Origin: Pachyseris speciosa | Taxonomy: Eukaryota; Cnidaria; Anthozoa; Scleractinia; Pachyseridae | DNA: 64,000 nucleotides | Reading direction: 5' to 3' | Assembly (NCBI GenBank): GCA_016490735.1 | Contig: JAEMWC010000038.1 | Location: 894,501-958,500 of the forward strand | Notes under the pieces: model-generated | Database searches by the model: none | What the model was told of the DNA's origin: nothing | Seen by the model: the letters and a program-made list of their open reading frames with translations, nothing else | In this document: piece after piece, positions 57,708-64,000 of the stretch | How positions within the stretch are numbered: position 1 is the stretch's first letter | How the letters are laid out: each line of letters begins with the position of its first letter | Program-made: the position numbers and the translations under genes

Positions 57708-58908
57708 GTGAGTAAACCTTTTTCATCTGATTAAAAAATTATTTATAATATTAAGCACGGAGGGGTTTCAATGGAACTAAGACAATAACCCCAAAATGAT
57801 ATTAAAATGAATTCCGACGGTTAAAAGTCTTGGTTCTTTTCTTCCAACGCATACGTGATGTTTAAAAATTGATTGCTGTGTAACAGTGTAGCACCAAGGT
57901 TGACGTAAACTTTTACCATCTTACTTTACTGTCAAATTTGCATTATATAAGCGCGGCCGAAACTTCGCTATTTTAATTTGAAATTAAAACAAAATTCGTC
58001 CTTGGCTAACACAAGTTTTACACTTAAGAACAAGCAAAGCCAAGACATCTTCTTGGTATAGATCCTTTTTGTAAAATAACCATAATTAAGTTACCAGTCA
58101 GCCAAAAGGATTTAAAAGTATTTAGATTTCCTTAGAACGCTCAGAATTCTCGAAAATTTATTAGAGGGGTTGGTGAGTTGTTGTTACAAACAAACCCTGA
58201 GCAGGTGAATGGAATTTTAAGGGATTTTCCTGACGTTTGTTGCAAACAAAAGATCGCATGGACGACAATTCCTTTAGAGGATCTGCTTTCTCTGGCATCA
58301 GTCTGCGAAGCTTCGTCGAAAATTTCGGCGGTTATCAAGGAAGCCTGACAACCAGTGGAACTATAATAACCAATGGTTGTATATTATCAAAGTGATTCAC
58401 CCAATATCAGGTTGCTTCAAAAAAGAAGAAAAAGCAAACAAACAAACATACAAATGTATTGAAAACACTGGAAAATACTTAATAGCAAGGACCACCGTTG
58501 CAAAATAGAAGAGCCGGATCCTTTAATAGATCTAACCAGCTATAAAATTGTAAACTAGAAAACGGTAAAAAATATATATATTCCTAGCCGTGTAACCAGC
58601 CTTGCTTGTTTTTTACCGTTTTCTAGTATACAAATGTATAACCTTAGATACTTGTTTTGTTTTTGAAAAACAAAAAAATTATCTAAGGTTATACAGGTTT
58701 CGAAAATACTGGCGTGCAGTGCTCCTACCAAGTAAACTAATGAGCTATTTAGCCATACTAAACCTGTGGATGATGGAAATAAAAAGGTGGTCACATGACA
58801 AATCGCATTTTTAGAACAGCCAGGGTTTAAATAGCTAAAGATCGTCGAAGTTACACGACTGAAGCTGTCGCAAATAGATAGCCTGCATGAGAGACAATTT
58901 CTTAGTTG
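57708..58908. other. Non-coding stretch with two short hairpins
   Basis: AAAACGGTAAAAAATATATA pairs with TTTTTTACCGTTTTC (58559-58626) and GTATAACCTTAGATA pairs with TATCTAAGGTTATAC (58636-58697). No gene supported. Confidence 0.5.
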
Positions 58909-58920
58909 TTTTTTTTTTTA

Positions 58921-60250
58921 TTAAATTTGTGTTTTTACCCGCCAGCCTAGCAGCGAAGAAAATAAATTGCTCAATGTCGACAGAAATGCATTTTTTCTAA
59001 ATATGAAGATATTGGACCCGTACATTGAACTGTGGATTAAAGATCGAATAAAGACGCAAATGATCTTTTTAGTGGTGAACGCTACTTGAGCAGTACCGAA
59101 AAGAAAGTTTAAAACAATTGGCTCTTGTTTGTTGTTTTTAAAGATGTCTTTGACTGAGTTAGTTCTTAAGAGACGTAGTGCTTCTCCTTTTATAAAACCC
59201 TTTTTGGAGTTATAAGGGTGGCAGGATGAGAAGTGCGTGAACTGAAAAGTTTCAGTGGGCTTGAAGTGTGTTGAAGAGAGTTGAAAGTCGAGGTCCTTTG
59301 AAAACCTCAGTGTCGAGGAAGACAGGGCGTTCTGATGACATTTCATGCAAAAACACTTGATTGTGTGGTGGAAAGAATTAGCGAAGTTTACGAAATCAGC
59401 CGAGACTTCTATAATATGAATGTTCCACATTGAAAATATGTCATCAATATATCTTTTCCAAACAACATGTTTTTGTGGACTGGTCATTAGTAGTCGTTTT
59501 TCGAGATCTGCCATAAATATGACAGAGAAAGCGACCGCCATTTTAGTTCCCATAGCGATGCGGTGGGTTTGTACGAAATGCTTTCCGTTGAATTGGAAAT
59601 AATTTTCTTCTAGTATGAGCTGCATGAGTTCCCGTAAATCGTTGGTGGGAATCGGCAGGTTACGCTCATAGTGGTCCTCGTAGTGGCGGCAGATAACATA
59701 AATTCCTTCTGTTTGAGGAATGTTAGTGTAGAGGGAACTAACGTCAAGAGTGGCTAAAATAACATCGTTTGGAATTTGCGTGTTTTCGATGAAATTGATA
59801 AAATCAGTGGTGCATTTTAAATATGACTTTTGTTTGATAGCGATGGGTTGTAATAGTGAATCCACGAAACTGGAATTACGTTCTGTAGGGCCGCTACTAC
59901 CAGAAACAATTGGTCTGCCGACTGGTGTTTTCTTGTGGATTTTAGTCAGCGTGTAACATTCTGCTATGGGTGGTCGTTTTGGACCGATTGTCAACATTTG
60001 TGAGTCATTTTGTCGATATTACCCGAGCGGAATAGTTTGTTAACTATTTCGTTGACTTTTCGGGCAGTGTCTAGCACAATAGGAGATGTGAGAGGCGTAT
60101 AGAATTTATCGTCAGATAATTGTTGTAAGCCTTCTTGTATTTTTTGTACGGTGTCCATAATGACTGTTGTTGTTCCTTTGTCGGCTTTTTTGAGATAAAT
60201 TTCGCTATTGCCCGTAAGTGTGCTAATAGCTTTTCTTTCGTACGCTGAAA
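58921..60250 (-). pseudogene. Penelope-like reverse transcriptase, frameshifted
   Basis: The long frame 58921-59997 has the PLE RT blocks in order: LTIGPKRPPIAECYTLTKIH, KTPVGRPIVSGSSGP, motif A LATLDVSSLYTNIPQTEG, motif B HRIAMGTKMAVAFSVIF, motif C WKRYIDDIFSMW (YIDD), FQLSSTHFKPTETFQFTHFS. Upstream coding (DTARKVNEIVNKLFRSGNID) is in another frame, joined by a 1-base deletion at about 59997. The C-terminal 70 residues lose family resemblance, suggesting further shifts. The three catalytic Asp positions look intact. Confidence 0.85.
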
Positions 60251-60455
60251 TGTTGTCATTTTGAGGTCGGAAAACTGTCGAAATAAAATAGTTTTCAAGG
60301 GCAACTGGGTTTTGAGTTGGTGGTTGTGTTTATTAAAGTCTACGAGTCCTCTGCTTCTACGTTCGTTATAAGGAAGATCAGTTTCAGGATGCAGGTGATC
60401 AGGTTTTAGTTCGTAGACTCGGTTGTGTTGTGATCGCTAAAATTGCGCGATTATA

Positions 60456-60657
60456 GAGGCCCTGCCAGGAGAGGGGCCCGTGTCGCTTGTCTGAATTTTA
60501 ATATCTCCCGTGTCGGTGTTTAAATCGTTAATTCTCGGCCTTGATGCCATTGTCGGAAGTTTGCCGGGAATTATGTCGCCTGTCGGGATTTCATTTTCTA
60601 TGCCGTCGCTACTGTTTGGGCCATGTCGCTTGTCGGAATTTACCCTGGCAGGGCCTC
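60456..60657. mobile_element. 202-bp MITE in the PLE 5' repeat
   Basis: Ends GAGGCCCTGCCAGG at both sides in inverted orientation, flanked by ATTATA (60450-60455 and 60658-60663). The second direct repeat of the PLE at about 60908-60914 shows the uninterrupted site (GCGACTTTAGTTT). Interior has repeated TCGCTTGTC(T/G)GAATTT motifs. Confidence 0.75.
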
Positions 60658-60986
60658 ATTATAGTTTGTAGTCAGTGTTAGGTGACCGTAAGTAGATTTC
60701 CCTCAAGTTTGTAACTAAACGCTTCGTTGCTCCGTACCATGGTAGAGTTCTGAAAAGAACTGTGTTTCATCTGTGAGATGCAAGACCGGTTTCGGAACCA
60801 AAAGATTGGATCCTTCGTCATTTGCTTTTGAGGGCTTTGAAGATGAGTTTCAGGATGTAGGTCATCAGGTTTTAGTTCGTAGACTCGGTTTTGTTGTGAT
60901 CGCTAACATTGAGCGACTTTAGTTTGGAGTCAGTGTTAGGTGATCGTGTGTAAATTTCCCTCAAGTTTGTAACTAAACGCTTCGTT

Positions 60987-61866
60987 TAACGAAAGCATGC
61001 TGACTAAAATATTACTCACTTGATATTCTTTTGCTTCCAGCCGTGACTTAATTTCCTTCCTTTAGTGAATCTTTGTATCGTTCTGGGATGACGGGTAGAT
61101 CGAATTTTTGTTCCGGTACAGAAGCTACTTACAGGGAACCCATGCACAATTTTGGTTCACATTACATATTTACTAGTAATTTGAGCGTCTCTATTAATAA
61201 GAGCCCAATTGACCCTAAAGCCGTGAACCCATCTTGGCTTGAATGGAAATGGCTCTACCAATCGGCATCAAAATGGCTCTGATTGGGGCCTTTTATATTG
61301 TAACAATGTGGCTCTGCTCTTGGATATCAAAACAGGTTCATCAATATTAACCGAGACGGCCCTAAATTGGTCCCAATTTGTCAGTGTCGAAATGGCTCTA
61401 GTGATAGGGGTTGATACGCACCAAGGGGCTGAATTAATTTCCACTGTGGGTCAAATCGGTTTTTGCTGGGGCTGAAACGGTTTTTATTTGGGTCGATAAA
61501 GACCAAATTGACAAAATGGCCCCACGAAGAGTCAAATCATGATCAGCTCCAGGGGCAATAGAGCTGAATCGGCACTTTGGGGATGAAACAGATCTTTTGA
61601 ATTTACAGTGCAAATACGAGGAGGGGACTGCAAGTCTGAAACATAAAACCGCATTTAGATATGATGGATCATCGCAGTTATAAAGTCAAAGCGACTTTAG
61701 CAGCGTAAAGTTGCACTTCACTGTTCTCAGTTGACATCGGAGATGGTTTCCAGCCAGAATGAGATCCAGTACAGCTGATAAAGTTTTACTAAGATCATCC
61801 AGCGTCCATTAACTGTCAGCCGGGGAATTTACTTGATGGAAATAATACCCCTGTCAAATTTCATTA
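60987..61866. other. Non-coding stretch with diffuse AAATGGCTCT repeats
   Basis: 61240-61560 has loosely repeated words (AAATGGCTCT, TTGGGGCC, GGGGCTGAA) of unknown origin. No gene supported. Confidence 0.4.
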
Positions 61867-62030
61867 GGGAGCTCAAGCCACGACGACGGCAACAGCAACG
61901 AAAACGCCATTTCAAAAAACGACTTTCCGTAATTGCAACTTTTTCTCGATTATTCCAACTTTTTCAACCTGTTGAATGTGGGCGAACTACCTGGAGCGAA
62001 ATTAGAAAAAAAATTCGTCCAGTTTAAGGG
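61867..62030 (+). repeat. Half copy of the GGCAACGAAAACG MITE
   Basis: AGGGAGCTCAAGCCACGACGACGGCAACAGCAACGAAAACG-type end, then CTTTTTCTCGATTATTCCAA as in 25170-25545. The other end is missing. Confidence 0.5.
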
Positions 62031-62341
62031 GGGAGAAACTTAACTACGGTCTGTTGCTAAGGAAATCTCCAAACCTCCTTTATTTCGGTTCCTGGACTCC
62101 AGTGGGCTTCAAATTTCTGCCTGTGTGTTCAATTCACGTTCCCTTTAAATTTTTCGGACCAAGCCCATATTTGGTATGTCAAGTGACCAAAATAAAAACC
62201 GTCTAAAAACTCGTACTCAGTGGATCGTTCTCGAATTATAACATTACTTTTTGCCAGAATACTGCAATATCGACAACTTGTAGCATGCGTTTGATGAAAA
62301 GTACAACATTTCAAAAATTATAAATCTTTAAGAGGTTACAA

Positions 62342-62725
62342 ATGAATTTTCCTTGTAATGCTCACCATCTGTTTATCGGAGAAGCATTTCCATGCTACAG
62401 GTTATGCAAAATATCAATTTCTATCTGGTCCACCAAAGAGCTAAGAGGAGTCAAGGAATTTGAATCCTCGCGTGGACTCGCTCGGTTGGGGACTGGGGCT
62501 AGCAACGAAGGAACACTTTTGCGCGGCAGCCATCTTGCCGCGATTAGTTGTTTTATGGACGGGCAAACATTCCTCCAAGTACTGTATGAATTTTACAACA
62601 GAAGCTTTGCCTTGATCGAAATTCGCCCCCTTAGAAGAAGGGCAATTATATCACACTGGAAAGGATCCATCTGCAACGTGCACGTAAGTTTACTTTCGCT
62701 TGCTATTTTCAACTTTTTAAAGTAA
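62342..62725 (+). other. Possible first exon or promoter region, unrecognised ORF
   Basis: 127-codon ORF. Within it GCAGCCATCTTGCCGCG is a YY1-like promoter word (CAAGATGGC on minus), and GTGCACGTAAGT (62679-62690) is a good splice donor. No recognised domain. Could be a 5' exon, a bidirectional promoter, or chance. Confidence 0.2.
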
Positions 62726-64000
62726 CTTACATGCAGTGTATCGTACTTTTTTTAAATTAAGCTTATTAAAAAATAAGCTTGAGTTTAAAACAACCGCGTG
62801 ATATTCAGTTACTTTAAACCCCTTTCATTACCGGCGATACAATATCCGTTAGTCTTACCATCGGGATATGTAAATACACGTGAATTTGGCTAAAGGTATT
62901 TTTTTTTGTGCTATAGTCAATGATATTTACATTGTACAATCTTGGAAATCATACAAATTACTTGAGTACTTCAACTTGACTTCCACTTATGAAGCCCGAA
63001 ACGTTTGGAATTAAAAAAAAAACGCATCTCGTCAATTCTGTCTCCAAATAAAATTGGCTACACGTATATCGTTTATATAACAACAATAAGTTGATAAGGA
63101 GCTTAAAATTGAAACTTATTCTTTATTACTGTTGTAAGCTAGCTTATAATTGACAGTCTTGTTTACAAAATTCTTTGAGCTGGACAGATGAATGACAGAA
63201 TTTGAATTACGTGTACATATAAAGAATGTTAAAATACATGTATATAGAGAGCATACGATTATAGAGCTTTCTATTTGAATGCACACTGATGGGATGCAAT
63301 GCGGCATATTGTAACCAAGAAAGAAATTCTTACAACTGTTTCACTTTTTTAATATGCCCTACATACATGTATACATGTGTTGTGTTTTGTATATTGGCAG
63401 CCATGTGCAGCTACAACTGTACATGTGCAACTCAGTAGTGTGTGCTCAGTGCCTGCCTCAGCATTCATTATTTCTTAACTTAGAATTTTAACCTCTTGTT
63501 TGCCCTTTGGAAAACTGCAAAAAGTGCCTGAATAGCTTTTCTTTAGTTTTCTTTGTGGTTTTTAAAAAAATTAATACCATCCATGGATTTGCTAAAATAA
63601 TAATGTCTCAAGTGACTGGGCCTTTAAGTTATAGTTCTTTTACCGGTATTTGTGAGTAAGTCACTTCTTCTCTGGCCATTTTCCTTGCAAGGCTTTGAGA
63701 CACTGATTTGCTAAAGTTGAAAACAAGCTTCCTCATCTCTACTCTGATCTTCACTCATGAATGCTTTCTAATGTTTATCCTCTTTGGCACTTCGGAGAGG
63801 AATGGCTGTCATGTGTGCTTTGATCTCAGTTGCAAACAGACATTTTTTCAGAGCTGGGGCACACCTCAGCAAGGGCCTGGTGAGCTGATAATTTTTTTTT
63901 TATTATTCATGTATGTTAGAGTTTGAAACAGGACAACTAAGTAGATACTGATTATTGAAGTGTTAATACTGTATTAGACATGGCCATTTTATCTTTAGTT
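62726..64000. other. Non-coding stretch to the right edge
   Basis: AT-rich; no gene, RNA or repeat boundary recognised. ORF 63708-63926 has no recognisable content. Confidence 0.5.

Larger units (their letters stand above)
58909..60986 (-). mobile_element. Penelope-like element, minus strand, with 5' partial direct repeat
   Basis: On minus: 5' region with two direct repeats (60839-60986 and 60373-60727, the latter split by a MITE), N-terminal PLE sequence (KADKGTTTVIMDTVQKI in one frame), RT core, and a 3' end in an A-rich run at 58908-58919. Partial tandem copies at the 5' end are usual in PLEs (so-called pLTRs, established). No GIY-YIG domain was seen after the RT, so the 3' part is missing or scrambled. 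Confidence 0.75.

Noticed and set aside
60850..60890. Hammerhead-like CTGATGA...GAAA in the PLE 5' repeat (minus)
   Set aside because: No stem II pairing between the two boxes; the sequence is explained as PLE coding.

Overview
This is a window of animal nuclear genome, most likely from a cnidarian (reef coral or sea anemone). The reasons are single-repeat LRR exons with GT/AG introns many kilobases long, tRNA-derived SINE-like repeats, Penelope-like (PLE) and DIRS-like retroelements, a Crypton-type tyrosine recombinase, CR1/L2-like LINE tails, many short inverted-repeat (MITE) elements, and no bacterial operon structure, ribosome binding sites or long gene-dense stretches. The species is inferred from repeat style only and is not proven.

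Host genes are sparse. The one well supported host gene is on the + strand: four exons (24699-24770, 37373-37444, 57412-57480, 57636-57707), each coding one leucine-rich repeat with phase-2 introns at the same codon position. Two of the introns are about 12.6 and 20 kb. Its start and end are outside the window or not recognised, so most of 24.8-57.4 kb is intron. On the minus strand, inside that gene, two tandem copies of a candidate terminal coding exon of an unrecognised gene lie at 32322-32514 and 32603-32738. A few short ORFs (46.3 kb, 46.8 kb, 48.9 kb, 62.4 kb) are possible gene fragments with low support.

Layout of the mobile DNA: 1-2.1 kb, decayed DIRS-like retroelement (minus, cut by the window edge). 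3.4-5.5 kb, a TIR element with an imperfect 9-bp duplication and a RecQ-like helicase fragment, hosting a nested MITE. 6.5-8.4 kb, 9.6-18.3 kb and 51.3-54.4 kb, copies of one foldback-like repeat family; the middle pair forms an 8.65-kb palindrome with a 150-bp GC-rich repeat at its centre. 21.9-23.3 kb, Crypton/KIAA1958-type recombinase gene with one frameshift, with a hairpin on each side. 33.9-35.3 kb, 5'-truncated LINE. 38.4-39.25 kb, TSD-flanked tandem array of 242-bp units, each carrying a tRNA-like gene. 41.0-45.8 kb, 0.55-kb inverted repeats around 3.6 kb. 47.9-50.9 kb, a 3-kb TIR element. 54.4-55.8 kb, a PLE fragment (RT plus GIY-YIG) split by an antisense LINE tail. 58.9-61.0 kb, a second PLE (minus) with a partial direct repeat at its 5' end.

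Most elements are dead (frameshifts, stops, truncations). What the window records well is nesting: several elements can be dated relative to each other, and empty versus filled sites are visible. The observations that fit textbook categories least well are the TSD-flanked tRNA-unit concatemer and the central-repeat palindrome.
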